From a virus: 64,000 nt of DNA. Within the stretch, counting starts at the first letter, position 1. Each line of letters opens with the position of its first letter. This document shows positions 20,940 to 29,363 of the stretch, one piece after another. The position numbers were made by a program, and so were the translations under genes. Location: IMG/VR virus record IMGVR_UViG_3300007546_000003, positions 1 to 64,000 of that record. One strand, 5' to 3'. Below the pieces are notes generated by a model. That model was given only the letters and a program-made list of their open reading frames with translations, had not been told where the DNA came from and ran no database searches.

Positions 20940-23900
20940 TGTTTTATTCAGGTATTGTAGAAAACAGATCAGATCCACTTCAACTTGGTCGTTGTCAGGT
21001 TCGTATTGTGGGATTACACACCCATGATAAAACTCAATTACCGACTAATGAATTACCATGGGCACTTCCAGTACAACAAATTGGTTCTGCTGCAATGAAT
21101 GGTATTGGTTATACTCCAGTTGGTCCAGTTGAAGGTACTACTGTTATTATTATGTTTGCTGATGAAGATCAACAACAACCAATTATACTTGGTACTATTG
21201 GTGGTATACCACAAGCACCAACTGCTATTGATGATGATGACAACTCTAGTCCTGTAGAAGATAGCACAGAAGTTTCTAAGATAGAGTTGAGAACTATTGT
21301 TGGTCCAGTTAATGGAAAGAAATTAACATTCATAGACAAAGCAACAGGAAGAACTGATTTAACTAAAGATCTAAAAGCCAATATGAAAGTTATTGGCTTT
21401 CAGTTACCTGAAGATACATTTATTGTTAGTGTAGATAGTGGCACTCAGATAACTATTAATAATGTAGTTGCAGGTTATGGTGAAAATATCATAACATTTA
21501 AAGATGCACCCACTAATCTTGCAGAAGTTAATGCAAGTAAAGCACAAAATTATTTGACAGATGGCTCAGGAAAACCAGTTACTTCTGGAGATGGAACACC
21601 AATTACCGTTGGAGAATCTCCAGTTCAACCAACGAAAACTAATCTTGCAATACCTACAAAACCACCAAAAGGTGCATCTCTAAATCCTGCTAAAGCGGAG
21701 GAAGGCATCAAAGCACTTATTGCTGCATGTGATAAAGTTGGATTAACTACCAGAGAACAGAAGTGTGCGCTGCTTGGTATTGCTGGTGGTGAGTCTGGTT
21801 GGATCCCACAATTAGAAAGTTATAATTACAGTAAAGATCGTCTGAAACAAATATTTTCTTTTGCGACTGATGCTACTGCTGAACAATATTCACAAGCATC
21901 AAAAAAGGGAATGACTAGAGCACAATTTTTCTCTTGGGTTTATGGACCAACTACACGTGGTAAAAACTTTCTTGGTAATCAAACAGATGAAGATGGTGGT
22001 AAGTATTTCGGTCGTGGATTTATTCAGTTAACTGGTAAAGCAAACTATAAAAAGTATCAGGACATGTCAAACAAGATGGGTCTAAATTTAGATCTTATCA
22101 ATAATCCTGACTCACTTGATACTGATATTAATACATCTGCTTTAGTTGCTGCTCTCTATATTAAAGACAGAGTGCCATCTTCTGCAAAAACAACAGATCA
22201 TCCTGGATATTTTTATGCTGCTAAAAAAGCAGTTGGTGTTAACTCACCAGATATCGCAGCACGTAAATTATCTTATTATGAATATTTTTATGGAGAAGTA
22301 GCAGGTGGTGTAGTAGAAAAAGACGCAGGAACAAAAGCAGCAACACCACCAAAAGATGGATCTTCTCCAACTCCTGGACCATCTGCAGAATCTAAAAAAC
22401 GAGGTTCAGATAATACTGGATTTAGAGATCCAAATAATAAGTATCCTTTAAAATCATATATTAATGAGCCAGACACAAATCGTTTGGCACGTGGTATAAT
22501 TACTGGAACTGTTATAGAGAAAAAAGATTCTAATATAAAAAAGGGTGTGCCGAAAGCAGTAGATCAAGGATCATGGGATCAACCAAATAATGGCTTTGGC
22601 TCAAAATATCCTTTCAATAAAGTTATGGAAACTGAGTCTGGTCACATTCAAGAATTTGATGATAGTCCTGGACATGAGAGAATACATACGTATCATCGCT
22701 CTGGTACATTTACTGAGATTGATCCAAATGGAACTCAGGTAAATTATATCATTGGTGATAATTTCACACTAATGGAACGAAATGGTTCTATCCATGTGGC
22801 TGGTGAATATAATCTAACTGCTGATGGAAACGCAAATATATTCTGCAGATCAGATGCAAACATTGAAGTCTCGTCTAATGCAAATGTTCGAGTTGGAAAT
22901 AATGTATCACTTGCAGTGGCAAACGATGTAGATATTGCAGTTGGTGGTCATTTTAATGTTAAGGCAGTTGGTGATTTTAATGTTCAGGCTGCAAATATTA
23001 ATCAGTTAGCTGACAGTGCTATGAAAATAGGATCGAGTGGAACTGTTGATATTAATTCTTCTGGTGTTATGAATGTTAATTATAGTCGAGGTAATTTTGG
23101 TGTTAGCGCAACAACACCTTCTACTGTAGCAGGTACACCACCACCAGCAGGGCAACCTTTAAATCCAACTATTCCTTATTTAATTCCTCCAGAAAGAGAA
23201 CTCGAACAACAGGCTGCAGTAGAAACCCCAGAAGATTTTAATACACCAGAAGGTCGTAAGCAATCACAAATACAAACACAAAAGGGCGAGCCTAATGCTC
23301 CAGCACCTGTTGCAACAGAAGAAGCACCAACACCAACTGGTGGAGCACAATCTAAACCAGTTGCTGCTGATTGTAAGATAATCTATACTACTAAGAATTT
23401 CACTAATGACTATACGATATCTAAGAATTTTACATTGGGTATGTTAATGGATGGTGGTGTTAATGGAAAACATAAACTTGTTGACCAAATGCTTCAACCA
23501 ACGGCTAATACACCATTAAGATTATATACTGTTCAAGAAATTGTTTGTAATTTAGCGATGAGTGCTCAGAATCTACTTGAAAATTATCTAGCTGTTCTTC
23601 CAAACGGCATAAGTGGATATAAGAAACAATGGACTATTTCTTCTGGTTATAGATTAAAGGGTGTTGTTAGTTATGAGAGCGCAACATCAGATCACTGTAA
23701 GGGACACTGTTTTGATGTTTGTTTACTAGGTGCAGATGTGAGTAATAAAACATATGATCTCGTTCAGAAGATGGAACCACTAGTAACATATGATCAGATG
23801 ATTTTAGAATATAGAAATCCGACTTCAGTGTGGATTCATTCTAGCTACAAAGCCCCAGGATCACCAGCAGGTGGTAATCGTAAGATGGCATTCACTATGG

Positions 23901-23989
23901 TAAATGACACAACTTATAAACGAAATGCTAAAGGGATACCTGAGGGATTCGTCTTAATTAATCCAATACCTCCAAAGAATAAAGCATAA
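20939..23989 (+). CDS. 5: gp5-like central spike with GH19 domain and M15-like peptidase domain
   Basis: A 1016-residue spike. Residues 1-95 are the gp5 OB-fold (MFYSGIVENRSDPLQLGRCQ, PVGPVEGTTVIIMFADED, QQPIILGTIGG). Residues about 255-455 are a GH19 domain (LLGIAGGESGW with catalytic Glu; KYFGRGFIQLTGKANYKKY) in place of T4's GH24 lysozyme. Residues about 615-720 are the beta-helix (GNANIFCRSDANIEVSSNAN and following). Residues about 800-1010 contain SSGYRLKG, SDHCKGHCFDVC and VWIHSSY, the Ser-x-His, Gly-x3-Asp and C-terminal His arrangement of zinc M15 D,L-peptidases. Pro-rich linkers separate the parts. The protein would puncture and locally digest the host wall. A PAAR tip gene follows directly. 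Confidence 0.9.
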   Translation: MFYSGIVENRSDPLQLGRCQVRIVGLHTHDKTQLPTNELPWALPVQQIGSAAMNGIGYTPVGPVEGTTVIIMFADEDQQQPIILGTIGGIPQAPTAIDDDDNSSPVEDSTEVSKIELRTIVGPVNGKKLTFIDKATGRTDLTKDLKANMKVIGFQLPEDTFIVSVDSGTQITINNVVAGYGENIITFKDAPTNLAEVNASKAQNYLTDGSGKPVTSGDGTPITVGESPVQPTKTNLAIPTKPPKGASLNPAKAEEGIKALIAACDKVGLTTREQKCALLGIAGGESGWIPQLESYNYSKDRLKQIFSFATDATAEQYSQASKKGMTRAQFFSWVYGPTTRGKNFLGNQTDEDGGKYFGRGFIQLTGKANYKKYQDMSNKMGLNLDLINNPDSLDTDINTSALVAALYIKDRVPSSAKTTDHPGYFYAAKKAVGVNSPDIAARKLSYYEYFYGEVAGGVVEKDAGTKAATPPKDGSSPTPGPSAESKKRGSDNTGFRDPNNKYPLKSYINEPDTNRLARGIITGTVIEKKDSNIKKGVPKAVDQGSWDQPNNGFGSKYPFNKVMETESGHIQEFDDSPGHERIHTYHRSGTFTEIDPNGTQVNYIIGDNFTLMERNGSIHVAGEYNLTADGNANIFCRSDANIEVSSNANVRVGNNVSLAVANDVDIAVGGHFNVKAVGDFNVQAANINQLADSAMKIGSSGTVDINSSGVMNVNYSRGNFGVSATTPSTVAGTPPPAGQPLNPTIPYLIPPERELEQQAAVETPEDFNTPEGRKQSQIQTQKGEPNAPAPVATEEAPTPTGGAQSKPVAADCKIIYTTKNFTNDYTISKNFTLGMLMDGGVNGKHKLVDQMLQPTANTPLRLYTVQEIVCNLAMSAQNLLENYLAVLPNGISGYKKQWTISSGYRLKGVVSYESATSDHCKGHCFDVCLLGADVSNKTYDLVQKMEPLVTYDQMILEYRNPTSVWIHSSYKAPGSPAGGNRKMAFTMVNDTTYKRNAKGIPEGFVLINPIPPKNKA

Positions 23990-24285
23990 TGGCTAAGGTA
24001 ACGTATAAGGGAGCTATGTCAGATGCATCTTGTGGTTTACCTGCAAATGCATTGACTACTGAAGTATGTACCAAAAGTTTTGTAGCAGAGGGTGCTATAG
24101 GACTAGTTGGTTCTAAATTCACACAACAGCAGGTGGGAAGTAGTATACATCCTATTAGTGCTAGAAATATAAGTTCTGGTGCATCTAAAACTTTCTTTGA
24201 AGGTAAGGCTGCAGCAAGAATTGGAGATTCAATTTCTTGTGGTGATAAAGTAAAAGATGGATCTGCAAAAACGAACGTAGAGTAA
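23989..24285 (+). CDS. PAAR-domain spike tip protein
   Basis: A 98-residue PAAR-type protein that would cap the gp5 beta-helix. It shows the repeated Pro/Ala/Gly-rich strands of the family, SDASCGLPANALTTEVCTKS, VGSSIHPISARNISSG and FEGKAAARIGDSISCGDKVK, with His and Cys positions suitable for the zinc site near the tip. It overlaps the gp5 stop by one base (TAATG). T4's equivalent is gp5.4. Confidence 0.8.
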   Translation: MAKVTYKGAMSDASCGLPANALTTEVCTKSFVAEGAIGLVGSKFTQQQVGSSIHPISARNISSGASKTFFEGKAAARIGDSISCGDKVKDGSAKTNVE

Positions 24286-24286
24286 C

Positions 24287-24293
24287 CTAAATA
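24287..24293 (+). promoter_or_regulatory. CTAAATA element immediately before gp25
   Basis: CTAAATA ends 5 nt before the gp25 ATG (24299). If it is a late promoter, transcription would start at or next to the start codon (leaderless). The same arrangement is seen on the other strand before the gene ending at 17209. Confidence 0.35.
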
Positions 24294-24298
24294 AGAAT

Positions 24299-24691
24299 AT
24301 GGCAAGAAATACAAGAATCTTCTCTGATCTAGACTTCAATTTCACGGCTCACCCAGTGACTAAGGATTTGACACGTCGATATGGCGACAATGCCATAAAG
24401 ACTGCGCTAAAAAATCTTATCCTAACCAACAACTTTGAACGACCATTTCATAGTGAAATTGGTAGTCCTATTAGACGTTTACTGTTCGAGCCAGCAACTC
24501 CTCTACTTGCAGCTTCCCTAAAACAGGCTATTATTAATACTATTAATAACTTCGAGCCAAGAGTAGAGCTAATTAATGTAATAGTTAGCGTAGATGAAGA
24601 TTCTTATTCAGTTGGAGTTTCTATAGAATTTCAAGTTATTAATACAACAAGACCACTAACTCTTGACCTAACGCTAGAGAGAACACGATAA
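24299..24691 (+). CDS. 25: gp25-like baseplate wedge protein
   Basis: A 130-residue protein of the gp25 family (T4 gp25, 132 residues; lysozyme-like fold without activity). Visible motifs: FSDLDFNFTAHPVTKDLTRR, then NAIKTALKNLILTNNFERPF, HSEIGSPIRRLLFEPATPLL and a C-terminal beta sheet ISIEFQVINTTRPLTLDL-like segment. It sits at the inner baseplate wedge and binds the sheath base. The EPR-type core of gp25 (FERPFHSEIG) is intact. gp6 follows after 1 nt. Confidence 0.95.
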   Translation: MARNTRIFSDLDFNFTAHPVTKDLTRRYGDNAIKTALKNLILTNNFERPFHSEIGSPIRRLLFEPATPLLAASLKQAIINTINNFEPRVELINVIVSVDEDSYSVGVSIEFQVINTTRPLTLDLTLERTR

Positions 24692-24692
24692 A

Positions 24693-26522
24693 ATGGCAAA
24701 TAAAAGAATCACCGTAACAGAGTTAGACTTTGATGGTATCAAAGGAAACTTAAAGAATTTTTTAAAAGGACAGACAGAATTTCAAGATTACGATTTTGAA
24801 GGTTCTGCTATGTCAGTTTTAATAGATGTTTTAGCATACAACACGCATTATAATGCTTTGTACAATAACATGTCTATTAATGAGATGTTTCTTGATTCTG
24901 CTAGAAAACGTAACAGTGTAGTTTCTATTTCTAAGATGCTTGGTTATTCTCCAAGATCAGCAACATGTTCTCAAGCAACAGTCAATATAGTAGTTTCTGG
25001 TGGAACTTCTTCTCCTGGAAATTTATCGTTACCTTCATATAGTCCATTCACAAGTAGTATAAATGGAAAGACATATACTTTCTATACACAGGGAACTATA
25101 ACTGTGAATAGAGTAGCCAATTCATACACATTTGCTGATGTTTCTATCATTGAAGGTACTCCTCTTTCTTATCAATATAATGTTTCTGCTGGAACACGTT
25201 ATGTTATACCAAACCTTGGTATTGATCTTGCTACATTAAAGGTTAGAGTACAAGAAAATTCTTCTTCCAACGTCTATGAGACATGGTATAAAGCAGGAGA
25301 ACTTGTAGATATTGATAATAGCACTCTTGCATATTGGACGAAAGAAATTGATGATGGTTTATATGAACTAACATTCGGAGATGATAATCTTGGTAAAGCA
25401 CTAGAAGCTGGTAACGTAGTTCACTTAGATTATTTTGTATCTAGTTTAGAAGCACCAAATGGTGCACGATCATTCACATATAATGGATCAACTTTAATTT
25501 CTGGTGCTACTGTTGCTATTACAACAAACGATCCTGCCAATAATGGTGCTGATCGTGAAGACACAGAAAGTATTCGTTTTAATGCGCCAAGATCATATGC
25601 AGCACAAAATCGTGCAGTAACTCCAGATGACTACAAAGCATTGATTTATTCTGCTGTTCCAGAAGCACAATCAGTAACAGTTTGGGGTGGTGAGGATAAT
25701 GATCCTCCAGTATATGGCAAAACATACATTTGTGTTAAACCTAGAAATGCTAGTAAGTTAACATCAATCCAAAAGGCTAATATTATTAGTACGGTTTTGG
25801 GCAAACGTGGTGTTGTTTCAGTTATACCAGAAATTGTAGATCCAGAATATATTAATATTGCTTTACATGTAACTGTTTATTATAACGAACAAACAACAAC
25901 AAAAACATCAGATGAAATTGCTAGTCGAGTTAGAACAGCAGTCATGGAATATAATAATACAGATCTCCAAACTTTCGATGGTGTTTTTAGATTCTCTAAA
26001 TTGAGTAAACTTATAGATGAAACAGATACATCTATCGTAAATAATATTACAACTGTTCTTCTTCGTAGACAACTAACTCCAAGATATAATGTACGTGCTC
26101 AGTATATTCTTAATATGATTAACCCTATTTTGAGTACTGGGCTTCCAGAAAATGCTTTTAGTAGTACTGGTTTTTATATTTCTGGTTCGGATCAAATTCA
26201 CTATCTTGACGATGATGGTGTTAAATATGTTCGTCTTTGGAGATATGGCGATAATGGTATTAAAATTATTGTAGACAATCAATTGGGAACTATTGATTAT
26301 GCCAAAGGATATGTTGATATACGCAATCTAAATATTGTTGCACTAGCAGATATTGATTTAGAAATTTCAATTCGTCCGCTATCCAATGATGTAGTTTCAG
26401 CACTTACACAAATTGCAGAAATTGCAACTGACCACTTATACATAACAGCTATTGCGGATAAAACTGCTTCTGGGGATTTACGTGGTGGTTATAACTATAC
26501 ATTCGCTTCAAGTAGATCATAA
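24693..26522 (+). CDS. 6: gp6-like baseplate wedge protein
   Basis: A 609-residue homologue of T4 gp6 (660 residues), the protein that builds the (gp6)2-gp7 wedge iris. The N-terminus reads ITVTELDFDGIKGNLKNFLK, FQDYDFEGSAMSVLIDVLAY and NTHYNALYNNMSINEMFLDS, the defining block. The middle contains the J-like core APRSYAAQNRAVTPDDYKAL and AVPEAQSVTVWGGEDNDPPV. Size and neighbours (gp25 upstream) are as in T4. No insertion of the repeat domains found in its neighbours is seen. Confidence 0.95.
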   Translation: MANKRITVTELDFDGIKGNLKNFLKGQTEFQDYDFEGSAMSVLIDVLAYNTHYNALYNNMSINEMFLDSARKRNSVVSISKMLGYSPRSATCSQATVNIVVSGGTSSPGNLSLPSYSPFTSSINGKTYTFYTQGTITVNRVANSYTFADVSIIEGTPLSYQYNVSAGTRYVIPNLGIDLATLKVRVQENSSSNVYETWYKAGELVDIDNSTLAYWTKEIDDGLYELTFGDDNLGKALEAGNVVHLDYFVSSLEAPNGARSFTYNGSTLISGATVAITTNDPANNGADREDTESIRFNAPRSYAAQNRAVTPDDYKALIYSAVPEAQSVTVWGGEDNDPPVYGKTYICVKPRNASKLTSIQKANIISTVLGKRGVVSVIPEIVDPEYINIALHVTVYYNEQTTTKTSDEIASRVRTAVMEYNNTDLQTFDGVFRFSKLSKLIDETDTSIVNNITTVLLRRQLTPRYNVRAQYILNMINPILSTGLPENAFSSTGFYISGSDQIHYLDDDGVKYVRLWRYGDNGIKIIVDNQLGTIDYAKGYVDIRNLNIVALADIDLEISIRPLSNDVVSALTQIAEIATDHLYITAIADKTASGDLRGGYNYTFASSRS

Positions 26523-26534
26523 TTAGTTAATAAA

Positions 26535-28856
26535 ATGGCAATCACAAAACCGCAGTTAAAGTCGCTGGTCAAATCCCAGCTACCAGAATTCGTAAGAGAA
26601 GAGTACGACACATTCGTACAATTCCTACAAGCATATTATGAATTTCTTGAAACGACTCAGGTAAATTTAAATACGACACGTGATTTAGATAACACATTAG
26701 AAAGTTTTGTTAGTTATTTTAAAAATGAGTTAGCTGCTAAACTTCCTTATTCTACTATAGATGAGAGATTTTTATTACAACATATTAAAGATCATTATCG
26801 TGCTAAAGGTTCTGAGAACTCATTTAAACTTTTATTCAGGATTCTTTTCAATAAGGAAGTTACACTAGACTATCCATCGAAACAGATGCTACGTGCATCA
26901 GATGGTAAATGGAATCAAGATGTATCAGTATTCGTTAGAATCATTCAAGGAAACCCAAACGATATCGTCGGTAAACTTGTTGATGTTGTAACAACTACTA
27001 AAATCATTCGTGTCTTAGTTGATCGTCGTCAGTATGTTGAGGTAGAAGTAGATCGTGCAATTCGAATCTCTGATGATGTTTATGAGTTTATCATAGATCG
27101 TCGTTTCTTCGGTAATATTTCTGTCGGTGATAGATTACGTTATCGAGATGATGCCAATGGCATTTTCTTTAATGGTACGATCTTAACTACAACAGCTAGC
27201 CTTATAATTCAACAACCTGGAACTGGATTTAAAGTAGGTGATTTATATAATGTTAAAAACTTTGATGGTTATGGATCTATATTAAAAGTTTCAGGTGTAA
27301 CATCAACAGGTGGTATGGCATCTGCTGTTTTTATTAAATATGGTATTGGATATACCACTGACTTTACTACTACAATTTCTTCTACAAGTGGTCAGGATGT
27401 AGCTGGTACTGCAGGAACAATTATTCAGCGTGTAGATTCTATAGTTGGTGGGGTTAATACATTAAGTACATTAACCATATCAGAAGGTATGGATGGCTTC
27501 TCTGAGAGTGGAACATTCAGTGTGGCAGACTATAACCAACAGGTACCAGCAGATTCTAACTATGCGACTGGACCAGCAATAGATGGAACTTATGCTGGTC
27601 TTGTTGTTCGTGAATTTGGTATTAGTTCTGTAGATTCTCAAGCATCTACAACTGAACCAGCTATTCTTAAAGTTACTCTTGGACCACTTGCAAAATATCC
27701 AGGTTATTATATTAATAATGATGGATTCTTGGATGATGCAATTTATATCCAAGATAGTCGTTACTATCAATCATACTCTTATGTTATTAAGATTGATGAA
27801 GCATTAGACAGTTACAAAACCGCTGTTAAGAATTTAATTCACCCCGCTGGTATGGCAATTTTCGGTGAATATGATATTCGAAATGAATTTAATGTCGGTA
27901 TTACTTTGGAGTCTATGTTAAAGATTCTAAACGTAACTGTGAACGATTCGTTCATGCTTGGCGATACTACTGGAACATTATTCACTAGAACTGTCCCGTA
28001 TTTAAATTTATCAAAACCGATTGATGATACTACATTAAATTATGATAATTACGCTGATGGACATTCTGTAACTATAACAGAAATTGGATATGCGAGTGAT
28101 TTAACGAGAACACTTCCGTATCTTGATTTATCAAAACCAATTAATAGTACTACATTAAATTATGGTTTAGTCACAGAATCGCAGGATGTAACTCCAAGCG
28201 AACTTACATCTACATATGCTGATGCTAGCACTCGTTTGGGTGCAAATATATTTGACTTCTCCAAGAGTTTAAGTCTTGGACACTTTATTAACAATGGAAC
28301 TACGACAGACGATGAATCTGTTATAATGACTGAAACTGGTTATACTGCAGATCTTGGTAGAACTCTACCAATTTTAAATGTTTCTAAGTTACTTTATAAC
28401 AACACATTTAACTATGATAATGTATTAGACGATAATACAGCGACTATGACAGAAGTTGATTATGCTGGTATTCTAGGAACCAGACTTGGCATTTCAGCAA
28501 TTGATAGTAATAAAGTACTAAGTGCTGGACATTATTTACTTGATGGTTCATCTACAGATACTGAAACTGCCACTATGCTGGATACAGATGCCTCAAGCGC
28601 ATCTGACCTAAATAGAACAAACCCTGCATTCTCTTTAACAACTACCCTAAATAGTCAGTACTACATTGTTGGTACTGCTACATATGCTGGCGATAATAGT
28701 ATTACTTTACCCACTGGTGGTGAGAGTGGTGTTTTAGATCTTAACCCATATGCTGCAGGAGATTATTTCTTGCATGACGATGGTTTATACGTTGGAGTTC
28801 TATATGTTGCAGGGCAAGGATACGGATATCAGACCTTTACTGGGGCTGGTGTATAA
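26535..28856 (+). CDS. Baseplate wedge / tail protein at the gp7 position with C-terminal repeats
   Basis: A 773-residue protein. The N-terminal ITKPQLKSLVKSQLPEFVRE, EEYDTFVQFLQAYYEFLET and LQHIKDHYRAKGSENSFKLL block is conserved in baseplate proteins of T4-like aquatic phages; it holds the genome position of T4 gp7 but is shorter. The middle has two degenerate GxGY repeats (QQPGTGFKVGDLYNVKNF; KYGIGYTTDF). The C-terminal 280 residues carry four to five imperfect repeats of about 40 residues with the motif RTLPYLDLSKPINSTTLNY. The repeats may form peripheral fibre-like extensions. Assignment as gp7 is by position only. Confidence 0.65.
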   Translation: MAITKPQLKSLVKSQLPEFVREEYDTFVQFLQAYYEFLETTQVNLNTTRDLDNTLESFVSYFKNELAAKLPYSTIDERFLLQHIKDHYRAKGSENSFKLLFRILFNKEVTLDYPSKQMLRASDGKWNQDVSVFVRIIQGNPNDIVGKLVDVVTTTKIIRVLVDRRQYVEVEVDRAIRISDDVYEFIIDRRFFGNISVGDRLRYRDDANGIFFNGTILTTTASLIIQQPGTGFKVGDLYNVKNFDGYGSILKVSGVTSTGGMASAVFIKYGIGYTTDFTTTISSTSGQDVAGTAGTIIQRVDSIVGGVNTLSTLTISEGMDGFSESGTFSVADYNQQVPADSNYATGPAIDGTYAGLVVREFGISSVDSQASTTEPAILKVTLGPLAKYPGYYINNDGFLDDAIYIQDSRYYQSYSYVIKIDEALDSYKTAVKNLIHPAGMAIFGEYDIRNEFNVGITLESMLKILNVTVNDSFMLGDTTGTLFTRTVPYLNLSKPIDDTTLNYDNYADGHSVTITEIGYASDLTRTLPYLDLSKPINSTTLNYGLVTESQDVTPSELTSTYADASTRLGANIFDFSKSLSLGHFINNGTTTDDESVIMTETGYTADLGRTLPILNVSKLLYNNTFNYDNVLDDNTATMTEVDYAGILGTRLGISAIDSNKVLSAGHYLLDGSSTDTETATMLDTDASSASDLNRTNPAFSLTTTLNSQYYIVGTATYAGDNSITLPTGGESGVLDLNPYAAGDYFLHDDGLYVGVLYVAGQGYGYQTFTGAGV

Positions 28857-28880
28857 TAAATCACTCAATAGGAGATTCTT

Positions 28881-29348
28881 ATGAATTTAAACGAACAAGA
28901 TATAAAAGCAACAGGACATGTAGAAATTGTTGTTACCGATAAACAAGGCAAGATTAAAGAAACACGTAGTGTAAAGAATCTCGTTATGACTGTTGGTAAA
29001 GCATATATTGCACAACGTATGACTTCTGGTTCTACGCAGATTATGAACACAATGGCCATTGGTGTTGGAACTACAACCCCAGCTGCTACTCAGACTGCTT
29101 TGTCATCTGAGGCTGGTCGTGTTGCGACTTCTTCTTTCTCTGCAGGTGGTACTTCTGGTAATGAAGTTACTGCGACTGCTACATTTCCAGCTGGTACTGG
29201 TACTGGATCTATTACTGAAGCGGGAATTTTTAACCCATCTTCAGCTGGTGCAGCTGCTGGTACTATGATGTGTCGTACAACCTTCCCAGTTGTTAGTAAA
29301 GCTGCTGGTGATTCTATCGCCATCACATGGAAAGTTACTGTATCCTAA
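28881..29348 (+). CDS. Small phage tail protein, conserved
   Basis: A 155-residue beta-rich protein with the widespread phage tail pattern: GHVEIVVTDKQGKIKETRSV, then KNLVMTVGKAYIAQRMTSG, then IMNTMAIGVGTTTPAATQTA, and a C-terminal SITEAGIFNPSSAG segment. Proteins with KNLV-x-GK-x-IA followed by MAIGTGT are common as tail or fibre-base components in many tailed phages. Located between the gp7-position and gp8-like wedge genes; a good ribosome binding site (AGGAG) precedes ATG 28881. Exact place in the particle unknown. Confidence 0.7.
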   Translation: MNLNEQDIKATGHVEIVVTDKQGKIKETRSVKNLVMTVGKAYIAQRMTSGSTQIMNTMAIGVGTTTPAATQTALSSEAGRVATSSFSAGGTSGNEVTATATFPAGTGTGSITEAGIFNPSSAGAAAGTMMCRTTFPVVSKAAGDSIAITWKVTVS

Positions 29349-29363
29349 ACTAGGAAAATCTAA

